Counted from the stretch's first letter, positions 1 to 9,343 are shown. The stretch: DNA of 64,000 nt from an uncultured Tateyamaria sp. (GCF_947503705.1 NZ_CANNES010000001.1:310001-374000); one strand, 5' to 3'. Numbers and translations: made by a program. Notes: generated by a model from the sequence alone, not told the origin.

Positions 1-430
1 GGGCCGCGCCAGAACTGATCGTCAGGATTGTCCCGCCACCTGCGGCCTGCATCACCGGCAAAGCCGCCCGCATTCCGTAGAACACGCCCTTGAGGTTGAT
101 ATCGATGACGTGCCCCCATGCGTCCGGGTCAGCGGTCGCAAGATGTGAAATCGGCTCAACGACCCCAGCATTGCCGATCAAGACGTCCAGCCCGCCAAAA
201 TGCTCTGCCGTTTTTTCCACGGCCCCGGCGACGTCCTCATACCGGCTGACGTCACAGGGCAAGGCGATGGCCTGAGTCCCGATCTCTGCAGCCAACTCTA
301 TGATCGCGTCCGCCCCCCGCGCAACCAGCGCCACATTCGCCCCGGCGGTCGCAAAAACGCGTGCCGTATCGGCGCCGATCCCACGGCTTGCTCCGGTGAT
401 CAGAACAGTTTTCCCAGTCATATCGTGCAT
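1..430 (-). CDS. SDR family NAD(P)-dependent oxidoreductase (3' part beyond window)
   Basis: The N-terminal ~143 residues of a short-chain dehydrogenase/reductase; the rest lies outside the left edge. The start is at 430 (MHDMTGK) or 421 (MTGK). Visible Rossmann features are the cofactor glycine motif TGASRGIG, the NAG motif in VLIGNAGVV, and the catalytic-serine region TILTISSGAA just before the sequence is cut. The active-site Tyr-x3-Lys would come next and cannot be seen. Such enzymes reduce or oxidise alcohols and ketones with NAD(P)H in the cytoplasm. The substrate cannot be told from this fragment, and FabG-like or sugar/steroid dehydrogenase roles are equally possible. It is divergent from the DUF2125 gene at 574. 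Confidence 0.9.
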   Translation of the reverse strand, partial: MHDMTGKTVLITGASRGIGADTARVFATAGANVALVARGADAIIELAAEIGTQAIALPCDVSRYEDVAGAVEKTAEHFGGLDVLIGNAGVVEPISHLATADPDAWGHVIDINLKGVFYGMRAALPVMQAAGGGTILTISSGAA

Positions 431-573
431 CTGCACTGCCCCCATTTGTCTCTAAATTGGTTGTCAGTCTGATCTTGTGGTACGCGGGCAGGCTTCATAG
501 GTCCAGCCTACGACCTTGACGGCCCGTGCGCCCTGCCGGACCATGTGCCGATATTCGACAAAAGGATTCTCTG

Positions 574-2109
574 ATGCCCCGTTTCACATTCACGGCCCCC
601 TGCGCCGCGCTGGCTTTGTGCATGCCCGCCTCTGCCGCCCTTGCCGACGTCAGCGCCGCCGAAGTCTGGTCAGACTGGAAAGCGATGATGACCAGCGGCG
701 GTTACACGCTAAGCGCCGTCGAAGCTGCAAGTTCAAACGGGGTTTCGGTTTCGGATATGTCCCTGACAATGGACCTGAGCGACGCAAACGGCCAAGGTGC
801 TCTCACCGTGGTCTTTCCGGCAATCCGCTTTGTCGAAAATGCGGACGGCAGCGTCACAATCGAACTACCAACCGATACGACAATTGACGTAGCTATGGCG
901 CCCAACAGCGGCGAGGCGGTGTCCTTTGCCATCGACGCCAAAGTGACCGATCCGGTGATGACGGCCAGCGGCGATCCGGACGACCTGACCTACAATTATA
1001 CCACTGCGGCCACTGATCTGGTGATGCGCGATCTGAGTGTCGATGGGGTGGGTCTTGGCCCCGACATCGCCAGCGCGTCGGTCACACTGCAAGACACGTT
1101 CTATGTGCTGACGTCCAAAACCGAAGACCTGAAGACTCTGACACAAACCGCCAAAATCGGTGCCGTTACCTACAGCTTTGATTTCGCTGATCCAGCCAGC
1201 AGCGACAGCATGGACCTGAACGGGACAATCCGCGACGTGGCCTTTGATGGCGGCGTTGATCTGCCCCCAAACATGGATCCGACGGATGTGAATGCACTCC
1301 TGAATGCCGGTTTCAACTTCGGCGGCACCTTCACCACGCAAGGCGGCAGCTATGACGTCACCTTCAACAGCCGCACAGACGGCAGCGGCACGATCAACGC
1401 CACATCCGAAGGGGCCGAGATCACGACGGCCCTGTCGCCTGCCGGGCTCAGCTATGCGCTGTCGCAGCGCGGCGTGAACGCCAACATGTTGTTCACCGCC
1501 TTCCCCATACCTGTCTCATTTGCCGCGGCGGAAGTGGCCACAAATGTGCAGATGCCGGTGCAGAAATCCAATGACGCACAAGGTTTTGCGATGGGTGTAG
1601 CGATGCAGGGTTTGACCGTCTCGGACACGCTTTGGGGTATTTTTGATCCCGCAGGCCAATTGCCCCGCAGCCCCGCCAACCTGCTTTTGGATCTGACGGG
1701 CACGGGCAAGGTGCTGTTTGATTACCTTGACCCGGCCCAGGCCGAAGTGATGGCACAGGCGGGCACCGCGCCCGGCACTTTGGATACACTGGCTCTGAAC
1801 ACGCTTGAGCTTGAGGCCGGCGGCGCCCGTCTGACCGGTGCGGGTGCCTTTACCTTTGATAATGATGATCTGGTGACGTTCGGTGGCTTCCCACGCCCCC
1901 AGGGCGCTGTTGATCTGATGCTGACAGGGGGCAACACCTTGCTCGATACGCTGGTCAACATGGGCTTTGTCCCCGCCGAGCAGGCCATGGGCGCGCGGAT
2001 GATGATGGGCCTCTTTGCCGTACCGGGTGATGGGCCCGACACGCTGACCTCGCGCATCGAAGTGAACCCAGAGGGCCACGTTCTGGCCAACGGTCAGCGC
2101 ATCCGCTGA
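574..2109 (+). CDS. DUF2125 domain-containing secreted protein
   Basis: A 511-residue protein with an N-terminal signal peptide (MPRFTFTAPCAALALCMPAS, cleaved near ALA-DVS). The body is rich in Ser/Thr/Asp and beta-strand-like stretches, as in the alphaproteobacterial DUF2125 family, whose function is not known. I chose the ATG at 574 over an in-frame upstream start at 526 because only 574 puts the signal peptide at the N-terminus, and AAAGGA lies about 9 bases before it. It is probably periplasmic or envelope-associated. It precedes the envelope/LPS run by 86 bp, so a role in outer-membrane biology is conceivable but is only inference. Confidence 0.8.
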   Translation: MPRFTFTAPCAALALCMPASAALADVSAAEVWSDWKAMMTSGGYTLSAVEAASSNGVSVSDMSLTMDLSDANGQGALTVVFPAIRFVENADGSVTIELPTDTTIDVAMAPNSGEAVSFAIDAKVTDPVMTASGDPDDLTYNYTTAATDLVMRDLSVDGVGLGPDIASASVTLQDTFYVLTSKTEDLKTLTQTAKIGAVTYSFDFADPASSDSMDLNGTIRDVAFDGGVDLPPNMDPTDVNALLNAGFNFGGTFTTQGGSYDVTFNSRTDGSGTINATSEGAEITTALSPAGLSYALSQRGVNANMLFTAFPIPVSFAAAEVATNVQMPVQKSNDAQGFAMGVAMQGLTVSDTLWGIFDPAGQLPRSPANLLLDLTGTGKVLFDYLDPAQAEVMAQAGTAPGTLDTLALNTLELEAGGARLTGAGAFTFDNDDLVTFGGFPRPQGAVDLMLTGGNTLLDTLVNMGFVPAEQAMGARMMMGLFAVPGDGPDTLTSRIEVNPEGHVLANGQRIR

Positions 2110-2118
2110 GGCGGCACG

Positions 2119-2142
2119 GGGCAGGTCTGACCGCACCTGCCC
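2119..2142 (+). terminator. Hairpin after the DUF2125 gene
   Basis: GGGCAGGT (2119-2126) and ACCTGCCC (2135-2142) form a perfect 8-bp stem with an 8-base loop, 9 bases after the DUF2125 stop. No T-run follows, so it is either a weak or Rho-assisted terminator, or an mRNA 3'-end stabiliser. Confidence 0.4.
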
Positions 2143-2195
2143 TTGCACAGCCCCGCCTGCCCCGCTACCTCACACCCAACACAGCGGAGCAGCGC

Positions 2196-3545
2196 ATGAC
2201 ACCTTCCGACCTTTCCACATTGACGCAACGCCTGATCGCCGCCGCGCGAAACGCAGGCGCAGACGCCTCTGACGCCATGGCCGTTCAGGGCACTTCGGTC
2301 TCTGTGGACGTGCGGGCGGGCGCATTGGAACATGCCGAACGGTCCGAAGGGATTGACCTGGGCCTGCGAGTCTTTGTGGGTCAAAAACAGGCCAATGTGT
2401 CGTCTTCGGACACGTCTGACCGTACAGTCGAGGAAATGGCCACCCGCGCCGTGGCCATGGCCCGTGAGGCCCCCGATGATCCCCATGCAGGCCTGGCCGA
2501 TCCTGACCAGTTGATCACCGATTGGGATATCGACGCGCTGGAGCTCTATGACCCGACACCCGAGCCTTCTGCCGAAACCTTGCAAGACGATGCCATGGCG
2601 GCCGAAGCAGCAGCCCAAGGCGTAAATGGCGTATCCCAGGTTCAGCAGTCCACCGGCGCATATGGCAGCCGCCAGGTCTGGCTCGCCACCAGTACCGGTT
2701 TTTCCGGCGGCTACACCCGAACCGACCGCGCCATCAGTTGCGTCGCCATCTCCGGCACTGGAACGGGAATGGAACGGGACTACAGCGGCGACAGCCGCAT
2801 TTTCCAAAGCGATCTGCGCCCCGCCGCCGAGCTTGGTCGCGAGGCTGGTGAGCGGGCCGTGGCCCGTGTTGGCGCGCGCAAGCCGCCCACCGGGCAATAC
2901 CCTGTCATCTTTGACGAACGCGTGTCTTCCACGCTGATCGGCCACCTGTTGGCGGCGGCCAATGGCAGCGCGGTGGCGCGCGGGGCATCGTGGTTGCGAG
3001 ACCTGTTGGGAGAGGCCGTTTTGCCTGACGGCCTGAACCTGGTCGAAGACCCGCACCGCCCCCGCACCGGCGGCAGTCGCCCTTTCGATGGTGAAGGCCT
3101 GGCAACCGAGCGGCGAAATATCGTGGAAAACGGCGTGCTCACCGGCTGGACTTTGGATCTGGCCAGCGGGCGCAAATTGGGCATGGCTTCGACCGGGAAT
3201 GCCGCACGCGGCACCTCGGGCCCGCCCAGCCCCAGCAACTGGAACGTGGCGCTGGACCAAGGCACCGCCAGTCAGGCGGACCTGATCCGCGACATGGGCA
3301 CGGGGCTGTTGGTGACCTCCATGATTGGCTCGACCATCAATCCGAATACAGGCGACTATTCGCGCGGGGCTGCTGGCATCTGGGTTGAAAATGGCGAGCT
3401 GACCTATCCGGTGAACGAATGCACGATCGCGGGGTCGCTGCCGGAAATTCTGCGCCGGATTGTTCCCGCGAATGATGCACGCACGCACTTGTCACGCGTG
3501 GTCCCATCGCTTTTGGTCCCGGGAATGACCCTTGCCGGCAACTGA
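2196..3545 (+). CDS. pmbA: TldD/PmbA family metalloprotease-like protein PmbA
   Basis: A 449-residue protein of the TldD/PmbA family (usual length about 450). In E. coli TldD and PmbA (TldE) form a heterodimeric zinc protease that matures microcin B17 and degrades CcdA; the PmbA partner itself lacks the HExxxH zinc motif, and none is seen here. Family features include the glycine-rich segment near TSTGFSGGYTRTDRA and the C-terminal block MIGSTINPNTGDYSRGAAG with ENGELTYPVNECTIAG. ATG at 2196 follows GGAGCA. The stop overlaps the next gene's TTG start by 14 bp, suggesting translational coupling. In Rhodobacterales this gene commonly begins the run leading to waaA and lpxK. Confidence 0.93.
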   Translation: MTPSDLSTLTQRLIAAARNAGADASDAMAVQGTSVSVDVRAGALEHAERSEGIDLGLRVFVGQKQANVSSSDTSDRTVEEMATRAVAMAREAPDDPHAGLADPDQLITDWDIDALELYDPTPEPSAETLQDDAMAAEAAAQGVNGVSQVQQSTGAYGSRQVWLATSTGFSGGYTRTDRAISCVAISGTGTGMERDYSGDSRIFQSDLRPAAELGREAGERAVARVGARKPPTGQYPVIFDERVSSTLIGHLLAAANGSAVARGASWLRDLLGEAVLPDGLNLVEDPHRPRTGGSRPFDGEGLATERRNIVENGVLTGWTLDLASGRKLGMASTGNAARGTSGPPSPSNWNVALDQGTASQADLIRDMGTGLLVTSMIGSTINPNTGDYSRGAAGIWVENGELTYPVNECTIAGSLPEILRRIVPANDARTHLSRVVPSLLVPGMTLAGN

Positions 3546-4305
3546 TCTCCCCCTGCTGATTGACGCCGCCCGCATGGCTGGACGGGTGGCCACCAGCTTT
3601 GTCGGGCCGACGGCTGCGCGTTGGGACAAGCCAGACGACGCAGGGCCCGTGACCGAAGCTGACTTGGCCGTCAACGACCTGCTGCTCTCGAACTTGCGCT
3701 CTGCGCGGCCCAACTACGGATGGCTATCCGAAGAAACCGAGGACACGACAGAACGGCTGTCCCAAGACACCGTCTTTATCGTCGATCCCATCGACGGCAC
3801 GCGCAGTTTTGTCGAAGGGGGGCGCACATGGGCCATCTCGATCGCTGTGGCGCACAAGGGTCTGGTGACGGCGGCGGCCATTTACCTGCCCCGGCGGGAT
3901 AAGATGTACGGCGCGGGGCTTGGCTTGGGCGCGACGCTCAATGGTTCCCCTCTGTCCGTAGCCAAGACACCGGACCGGGCCAAAGTCCTCGCTGCCCGCC
4001 CCAATCTGGACGAACGGCATTGGCCGGGCGGCGTGCCCCCCGTCGACCGCCATTACCGCCCCTCGCTGGCCTACCGCTTGTCGCTGGTGGGTGAAGGGCG
4101 CTTTGACGGGATGCTGACGCTGCGCCCCAGTTGGGAATGGGACATCGCGGCAGGTGCCTTGATCGTGTCAGAGGCGGGCGGTCAGATCACAGACCGGACC
4201 GGCACGGCGCTGCGCTTCAACAATCCGCACCCCACGCTGAACGGGGTTGTGGCGGGCTCCGGTGCGCTGCATGCGGACCTTGTCGGGCGACTTGGCACAG
4301 CTTGA
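3532..4305 (+). CDS. Inositol monophosphatase family protein (CysQ-like phosphatase)
   Basis: A 257-residue Mg-dependent phosphatase of the inositol monophosphatase/CysQ superfamily. The metal-binding signature DPIDGTRSF is present with an upstream acidic pair (SEETED), and the C-terminal signature WEWDIAAGALIVSEAGG is intact. CysQ members remove the 3' phosphate from PAP made in sulfate assimilation; inositol-1-phosphate is the other usual substrate, and sequence alone does not settle which applies. I take the TTG at 3532, which overlaps the pmbA stop; an internal ATG at 3574 is a possible alternative. It is co-transcribed between pmbA and the DUF4170 gene. Confidence 0.88.
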   Translation: MPATDLPLLIDAARMAGRVATSFVGPTAARWDKPDDAGPVTEADLAVNDLLLSNLRSARPNYGWLSEETEDTTERLSQDTVFIVDPIDGTRSFVEGGRTWAISIAVAHKGLVTAAAIYLPRRDKMYGAGLGLGATLNGSPLSVAKTPDRAKVLAARPNLDERHWPGGVPPVDRHYRPSLAYRLSLVGEGRFDGMLTLRPSWEWDIAAGALIVSEAGGQITDRTGTALRFNNPHPTLNGVVAGSGALHADLVGRLGTA

Positions 4306-4368
4306 CCCCCCAGCGCAGATGCGCAAACTGCCCTCAACAGAAAAACCCATGATCCAAAGGATGACCCC

Positions 4369-4611
4369 ATGACCCAACGCCTGCACCTCGTTTTTGGCGG
4401 CGAATTGGTGGACCCGTCGAAAAACGTGTTCAAAGACGTGGATGACCTGCACATCGTTGGCATCTTTCCCAATTATGAAACGGCCTATAACGCTTGGAAA
4501 TCCGAAGCACAGCGCACAGTCGACAACGCGCATATGCGCTATTTCATCGCCCATCTGCACCGGCTGCGGGACGAAGAAACCGAAACCGCCTCGACCGAAG
4601 AATTGGGCTAA
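4369..4611 (+). CDS. DUF4170 domain-containing protein
   Basis: An 80-residue small acidic cytoplasmic protein matching the alphaproteobacterial DUF4170 family in length and in the sequence around RLHLVFGGELVDP, FKDVDDLHIVGIFPNY and MRYFIAHLHRL. It has no signal peptide or membrane segment, and its function is not known. It sits 9 bp before the waaA-like gene and 63 bp after the phosphatase gene, a conserved place beside Kdo/lipid A genes in this order. Association with LPS synthesis is inferred from position only. Confidence 0.88.
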   Translation: MTQRLHLVFGGELVDPSKNVFKDVDDLHIVGIFPNYETAYNAWKSEAQRTVDNAHMRYFIAHLHRLRDEETETASTEELG

Positions 4612-4619
4612 GGCCCCTG

Positions 4620-5840
4620 ATGCGCGGATCCCTCGGCCTATCGGCCTATCGCACATTGGCGCGGCGGCGCGGGGGGGCAGAATTCGTTCCACCCCGGCCG
4701 CGACCAACAGGCGAACTGATCTGGATCCATGCCGCCGAAGAGGGCAACAACCGCGCCCTTAACGATCTGGCCCACCGCCTGGTCAGCATGCGCCACGGCT
4801 GTCATGTGTTGCTGACTGCCGCCCATGACGGTTTTAATACGCGCGGCTCCGACGCTGTAATCGCCCAGGATCTACCTGGAGAGCATCCCGATGTGACTGA
4901 CGCCTTCATCGCCCACTGGAAGCCCGATGTGGTGATCTGGGCCTGGGGTGGTCTACGGCCCAACCTGATCCTGTCTGCGGCCGATAGCGGGGCTTATATG
5001 ATGCTCATTGATGCCGCGCGAGACGGCTTTGATAGCCGCCGTGACAGGTGGCTGCCAGAAGTGCCCCGTAGCCTCGTGTCTAAGTTTCACACGATCAGCG
5101 CCCGGTCCAAGCCTGCGCATTTGCGGCTGGCCCAACTGGGCGGCGCTCTGGAAAAGATCAACCTAACTGACCCGTTGCGCCCCTTTGGCCGAATGCTGCC
5201 CGCCAGTGACAATGATCTGAAAGATGTGACACAGGCCCTCGGCGGCCGCCCGGTTTGGTTGGCCATGCACGTGGCCGCCGACGAGGCGCAAACAATCCTC
5301 AAGGCCCACCGCCAGGCACTTATGGCCTCGCACCGCCTTTTGTTGATCCTGCATCCGGCTCAGACTGGCGATGCCCTCGATATGATCGACATCGCCAACG
5401 CCTCCGGACTGCGCACCACATGTTGGAGCGGGGGGACACTGCCGGATGACAACACCCAAGTGCTGATCGCCGACACCGCCGAGGATCTGGGCCTTTGGCT
5501 GCGGGTTGCACCTGTGTCCTTTCTTGGCGGCTCGGTTCGGCCCGGCCACACCAGTTGCGACCCCTATCTTGCCGCAGCCCATGGCACCGCCCTGATCTAT
5601 GGCCCTCACGTTGGCGCGAATGTGGATGCCTATTCTGGCCTGATGAACGCTGGCGCCGCCCGTATCGTGAATGATGCCGACACGCTGGGCCGGGCCGTGA
5701 TGCAGATGATCGCCCCCGATCAAGCGGCCCAGATGGCAATGGCCGGCTGGGATGTCGTGACCCAGGGCGCCGACAGTCTCGACAGCATTATCACCCAGGT
5801 CCAGGACCGCCTGAACGCCGTCCAGGACGGGAACGCCTGA
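4620..5840 (+). CDS. waaA: Kdo transferase-like glycosyltransferase (WaaA family, divergent motif)
   Basis: A 406-residue glycosyltransferase of the 3-deoxy-D-manno-octulosonate transferase family (GT30, two Rossmann-like halves). It would add Kdo to lipid IVA at the inner membrane. N-terminal family features begin at [14 protein letters not shown] (about 31-44) and C-terminal features at [20 protein letters not shown] followed by [14 protein letters not shown]. The usual catalytic Gly-Glu of the Ala-Ser-x-Gly-Glu motif reads Ala-Glu-Glu-Gly-Asn here, and the C-terminal Asn-Pro-Leu-Glu-Pro reads Ser-Cys-Asp-Pro-Tyr. The enzyme may use a shifted Glu or have another sugar specificity. The ATG at 4620 lies 9 bp after the DUF4170 stop, and the gene overlaps lpxK by one base (TGATG). 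Confidence 0.8.
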   Translation: MRGSLGLSAYRTLARRRGGAEFVPPRPRPTGELIWIHAAEEGNNRALNDLAHRLVSMRHGCHVLLTAAHDGFNTRGSDAVIAQDLPGEHPDVTDAFIAHWKPDVVIWAWGGLRPNLILSAADSGAYMMLIDAARDGFDSRRDRWLPEVPRSLVSKFHTISARSKPAHLRLAQLGGALEKINLTDPLRPFGRMLPASDNDLKDVTQALGGRPVWLAMHVAADEAQTILKAHRQALMASHRLLLILHPAQTGDALDMIDIANASGLRTTCWSGGTLPDDNTQVLIADTAEDLGLWLRVAPVSFLGGSVRPGHTSCDPYLAAAHGTALIYGPHVGANVDAYSGLMNAGAARIVNDADTLGRAVMQMIAPDQAAQMAMAGWDVVTQGADSLDSIITQVQDRLNAVQDGNA

Positions 5841-6823
5841 TGCGCGCGCCCGAATTCTGGAGCGCGCCCAAAGGGCCGCTTGCGATGCTCTTGTCACCGC
5901 TCGGCGCTCTTTACGCGCGTGCTACGGCACGCAGGCTGGCCAAAGGGCCACGCGAAAAAATGCCCGTGCCTGTGATCTGCGTCGGCAACATCAACGCGGG
6001 CGGCACGGGTAAAACGCCGACCGTGATGGCCGTGACGGAACAGCTGCGCGACCTCTTCCACGACCCCCACATTGTCAGCCGTGGCCATGGCGGGTCGCTG
6101 ACAGAGGTGACCGAAGTGGACCCGCGCCGCCACAAGGCGTCCCAGACAGGCGACGAACCCCTTTTGCTCAGCGCGTTTGCCCGAACCTGGATCGCCCGTG
6201 ATCGTGCGGCCGGGGCCAAGGCGGCCATTGCGGCCGGGGCGACCGTCATCGTACTGGATGACGGCCTGCAGAACCCGAGCCTGGCTTATGATCTGTCAAT
6301 TGTGGTGGTGGACGCCGAAACCGGCTTCGGCAACGGCCTTTGCCTTCCTGCCGGCCCTTTGCGCGAACCTGCGCATGTGGGACTGAAACGGGCCGACCTT
6401 CTCCTGTCCATCGGGGACGACGCGGCGCAGGCAACGTTCGACGCAACAGCTTTGCCCGACGCATTGCCCCGCATCCGCGCCAGCCTGGAGCCGCTCCAGA
6501 CCGGGATGGATTGGACCGACACGCCCATGATCGCCTTTGCAGGTATCGGGCGGCCGGAAAAGTTCTTTGCCACTTTGCGCAGTTTGGGGGCCAAAGTGCT
6601 CAGAACCGAAGGGCTGGCCGATCACCAACCGCTTTCCCCCGCTCTGCTCAACCGGCTGGAAACCGAGGCGCGCAGCAAAGGCGCACAATTGGTGACGACA
6701 GAGAAAGACGCAGCACGGCTGCCGCCCGCTTACCGCTCCAAGGTCATCACACTGCCCGTGCGGCTAAAATTCCAAGACTCTCAACACCTCGACGCGGCGC
6801 TGAAGAACCTCGGCAAACCCTGA
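5840..6823 (+). CDS. lpxK: Tetraacyldisaccharide 4'-kinase LpxK
   Basis: A 327-residue inner-membrane kinase that phosphorylates the 4' position of the tetraacyldisaccharide lipid A precursor. The N-terminal hydrophobic helix ([19 protein letters not shown]) precedes a P-loop with the typical LpxK form [11 protein letters not shown] (49-59). The family segments [13 protein letters not shown] ([12 protein letters not shown]), [27 protein letters not shown] and the C-terminal [12 protein letters not shown] are all visible. Length is normal for the family. The ATG overlaps the preceding stop by one base, so it is translationally coupled to the waaA-like gene. An 83-bp repeat follows. Confidence 0.97.
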   Translation: MRAPEFWSAPKGPLAMLLSPLGALYARATARRLAKGPREKMPVPVICVGNINAGGTGKTPTVMAVTEQLRDLFHDPHIVSRGHGGSLTEVTEVDPRRHKASQTGDEPLLLSAFARTWIARDRAAGAKAAIAAGATVIVLDDGLQNPSLAYDLSIVVVDAETGFGNGLCLPAGPLREPAHVGLKRADLLLSIGDDAAQATFDATALPDALPRIRASLEPLQTGMDWTDTPMIAFAGIGRPEKFFATLRSLGAKVLRTEGLADHQPLSPALLNRLETEARSKGAQLVTTEKDAARLPPAYRSKVITLPVRLKFQDSQHLDAALKNLGKP

Positions 6824-6837
6824 CACTTCTTTTGGCC

Positions 6838-6920
6838 AAAAATATCCCCGCCGGAGGCACAAAACCGCAGCTGCCGGAGGCAGATGCAAAATATCGCGTG
6901 GCGCGTATGCGCCTCATTTC
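6838..6920. repeat. Dispersed intergenic repeat, copy A
   Basis: An 83-bp segment between lpxK and the CoA-transferase gene that recurs at 17981-18063 in the same orientation and same length. The 56-bp 3' part (6865-6920) differs from copy B at five positions. It holds two CCGGAGGC words and a GAGGC/GCCTC inverted pair. Fragments of the same theme (CCGCCGGAGGC or CACCGGAGGC) occur at gene ends near 37260 and 16200. Its function is unknown. Confidence 0.75.
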
Positions 6921-6930
6921 TACAGAAGCC

Positions 6931-8058
6931 TCAGGCGTCACCCTCACCCAGTTTTGGTGACGGACGGCCCAAGGACAGTTCCGCATCCGAAAACAGGATC
7001 GGCGTGCGAATGCCCGGAACACCACCCGCCTCGATTTGAAGGCCTCGGGCCCGCACTTGCGGGTCAGCCATCACATCCGCCATGTTATTGATGGGCCCCG
7101 CAGGTACGCCCGCATCCTCGCAGGCCGCCAACAGGTCCGCACGCGTCCGCAAAAGTGTCGCGGCGGTCAGGCGCCGGGTCATTTCGTCCCGATTGGCGAT
7201 CCGGTTCGAATTGCGCAAGAATTCCGGTGCCTCAACCATCTCGTCCAACCCCAGCAAATGGCACAGACGTTGATATTGGCCGTCATTGCCGGTCGCGATG
7301 ATGATGTGCCCGTCGGCACAGTCGAACACCTGATACGGCGTCAGATTCATATGCGCGTTGCCCATCATGCCAGGGGCCACACCGCTGGTCAGGTAGTTCA
7401 TCGCCTGGTTCGAGGTCATGGCCACCGCGACATCCAGCAAAGCCATATCGATATGCTGTCCCAGGCCAGTCTGTGCCCGCTGATGCACAGCTGCTAAAAT
7501 CGCCGTGGTCGCGTAAACGCCGGTAAAAAGGTCGGTAATCGCCACCCCAGATTTCTGCGGCTGCCCGCCCGGTTCGCCGGTGATCGACATCAGGCCCGAC
7601 ATGCCCTGAATGATGAAATCATAGCCTGCGCGCGGCGCATATGGGCCCGTCTGGCCAAAACCGGTGATAGAGCAATAGATCAGCGTGGGGAAATCAGGCG
7701 ACAGGCTTGCGTAATCCAGGCCATATTTGGCCAAGCCTCCAACCTTGAAGTTCTCGATCAGAATATCTGCCGTGCCGATCAGGTCGCGCAGGTCTGCCTG
7801 ACCAGCCTCGGTCTTGAAATCAATCACGACCGACGATTTGCCCCGGTTCGTGGAATGAAAATAGGCGGCAGAGACATCATCGTCCCGCGCCACAAAGGGT
7901 GGGCCCCACTGGCGCGTATCGTCGCCGCGCGGGGCCTCGACTTTGATCACCTCAGCCCCAAGGTCGGCCAGGGTCTGGCCGGCCCAGGGGCCCGCCAGCA
8001 CGCGCGCCAACTCGACGACGCGCAAACCCGCGAGCGGGCCATGGGGTGCAGATGTCAT
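6931..8058 (-). CDS. CaiB/BaiF family (class III) CoA-transferase
   Basis: A 375-residue member of the class III CoA-transferase family (formyl-CoA transferase, CaiB, alpha-methylacyl-CoA racemase). The family start LRVVELARVLAGPWAGQTLADLGAEV is clear, followed by NRGKSS, the LIENFKVGGL segment and YCSITGFGQTGPYAPRAGYD, which surrounds the catalytic-Asp region. The exact acyl-CoA substrates are not predictable. ATG at 8058 overlaps the stop of the DsbA-like gene by one base, so it ends a dciA-dsbA-CoA-transferase operon. An N-terminal Met-Thr-Ser-Ala extension before the conserved start is short and normal. Confidence 0.93.
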   Translation of the reverse strand: MTSAPHGPLAGLRVVELARVLAGPWAGQTLADLGAEVIKVEAPRGDDTRQWGPPFVARDDDVSAAYFHSTNRGKSSVVIDFKTEAGQADLRDLIGTADILIENFKVGGLAKYGLDYASLSPDFPTLIYCSITGFGQTGPYAPRAGYDFIIQGMSGLMSITGEPGGQPQKSGVAITDLFTGVYATTAILAAVHQRAQTGLGQHIDMALLDVAVAMTSNQAMNYLTSGVAPGMMGNAHMNLTPYQVFDCADGHIIIATGNDGQYQRLCHLLGLDEMVEAPEFLRNSNRIANRDEMTRRLTAATLLRTRADLLAACEDAGVPAGPINNMADVMADPQVRARGLQIEAGGVPGIRTPILFSDAELSLGRPSPKLGEGDA

Positions 8059-8741
8059 CAGCTGCTGGCGTCGTCGATCAGGCCACGCATCTCTTCATAG
8101 GACATGTTGTTATAGGTCCGGCCATCTATGACAAAGCTGGGGGTCGAGGTGATCCCGTCCTCAGCCGCGTTTTCCTGATACCAGGCCACCAGAGTACGCA
8201 GGTTGTCGCCATCTTGCAGGCAAGCTTCAATCGCATCATTGCCCAGACCTGCCAAACGACCAATCTTGCGTAGCTCGTCAACAATCGCCGAAGGGTCACC
8301 GCCACCGGCACGAGTCCATGTGGACTGGCCAGCATAAAGCAGATCGGTGATTCCAAAGAATTTTTCAGGGCCCGCACAACGGGCGATGGCGGAGGCCCAG
8401 AGGCCAAAGCGGTCAAAATAGACCTCGCGGTAGACAAAATTGATCAGGCCCGTGTCAATGTAATCGGCCTTGAGCTGCTTGAACGGCCCTTCGTGAAACC
8501 GCCCGCAGTGCGGGCAGGTATAGCTGGCGTATTCGATGACCGTCACAGGTGCGTCGGGGTTGCCAATCGACATTTCGATGACGGAGGACGTGTCAATATC
8601 GGCTCCGGCCTCTTGTGCGCTGGCAGCCCCGAGAAGGGCAGTCGCCTGAGGATTGTCGAGAGGATTCGATGGGGCAGAGCTGTACCAGAAGTAGCCTGCG
8701 ACCCCGATGGCAACAGCCACCACGGCGAGAATGCGGTTCAT
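8058..8741 (-). CDS. DsbA family thioredoxin-fold protein
   Basis: A 227-residue thiol-disulfide oxidoreductase-like protein. A hydrophobic N-terminal anchor or signal (MNRILAVVAVAIGVAGYFWY) exports it to the periplasm. The thioredoxin fold carries the CxxC active site CPHC in ASYTCPHCGRFHEG and a cis-proline in STPSFVIDG, with the helical DsbA insert between. It likely forms or isomerises disulfide bonds in exported proteins; membership among Com1/BdbD-like DsbA proteins fits best. It overlaps dciA by 4 bp (ATGA) and the CoA-transferase gene by 1 bp. Confidence 0.93.
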   Translation of the reverse strand: MNRILAVVAVAIGVAGYFWYSSAPSNPLDNPQATALLGAASAQEAGADIDTSSVIEMSIGNPDAPVTVIEYASYTCPHCGRFHEGPFKQLKADYIDTGLINFVYREVYFDRFGLWASAIARCAGPEKFFGITDLLYAGQSTWTRAGGGDPSAIVDELRKIGRLAGLGNDAIEACLQDGDNLRTLVAWYQENAAEDGITSTPSFVIDGRTYNNMSYEEMRGLIDDASS

Positions 8742-9259
8742 GTGCGTGTTCCTTGTTTTTCTTTTGTCAGAATATTCGCGCCCAGCCGTTCAAGGGCCTC
8801 GCGCAATGTGTCGTCAGCGACCGGGGCCACGACGGTCGACGCGGCACGGTGCATTGCGGCGTCCGGTGTCTTTGGCCCGCTCTCTTTCGGTTTGTGATCA
8901 AAAGCCACCCGCCCGTCGGAAAATCCGGTTGAGGCGGTCTGTGTGATCCGGATGCGGGCAATGGCATTAAATCCGTAGACCCCGTTGACCTTTGTGCGCA
9001 GCTGTTCCTTTTGCATCTCAAGCATTGGCGCCTGCGCGCCCGTGGTCAGCAATGTCAGCGTCGCCCCCATGCCGCCCCGGCCATAGCTGACCTCAACCGG
9101 CCTTGCGATGGCGGCGATGTCTGCCCCCACCACTTCGGCCCAATCGGTCAGCAACCGGCTTTGGGCAAAGCCCCGGCTTTCGCTCGCCTTGCGAATCCGC
9201 CCGGTCAGCAGCGATGCCGTCCGTTTGAACCCTTTTGTACTGGCGCGGCGCGTGGCCAT
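8738..9259 (-). CDS. dciA: DciA family (DUF721) protein
   Basis: A 173-residue basic protein of the DUF721/DciA family, the ancestral loader of the replicative helicase DnaB in bacteria without DnaC or DnaI. The conserved N-terminal module is visible (RGFAQSRLLTDWAEVVG, then LTLLTTGAQAPMLEMQKEQL), followed by a loose C-terminal tail. I chose ATG at 9259 rather than an in-frame GTG at 9277 because AAGGAG falls between them at the right distance for 9259. It is divergent from mutY with 84 bp between and starts an operon with the DsbA-like gene. Confidence 0.88.
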   Translation of the reverse strand: MATRRASTKGFKRTASLLTGRIRKASESRGFAQSRLLTDWAEVVGADIAAIARPVEVSYGRGGMGATLTLLTTGAQAPMLEMQKEQLRTKVNGVYGFNAIARIRITQTASTGFSDGRVAFDHKPKESGPKTPDAAMHRAASTVVAPVADDTLREALERLGANILTKEKQGTRT

Positions 9260-9343
9260 GGCTATGTTCTCCTTCACTCAAGCGTGATCATAGCGGATGC
9301 GCGCGCCCGAACCCAGATCAGATGCCTGAAAGGAACATAAATC

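Noticed and set aside
2094-3488. A 464-residue open frame on the minus strand opposite pmbA
   Set aside because: It mirrors a well-supported gene, has no recognisable domain and no ribosome site. Long antisense frames are common in GC-rich DNA.
6747-7025. A 92-residue minus frame across repeat copy A, with a similar peptide coded at copy B
   Set aside because: The peptide similarity is explained by the DNA repeat; the two frames continue into different, unrelated sequence and have no ribosome site.
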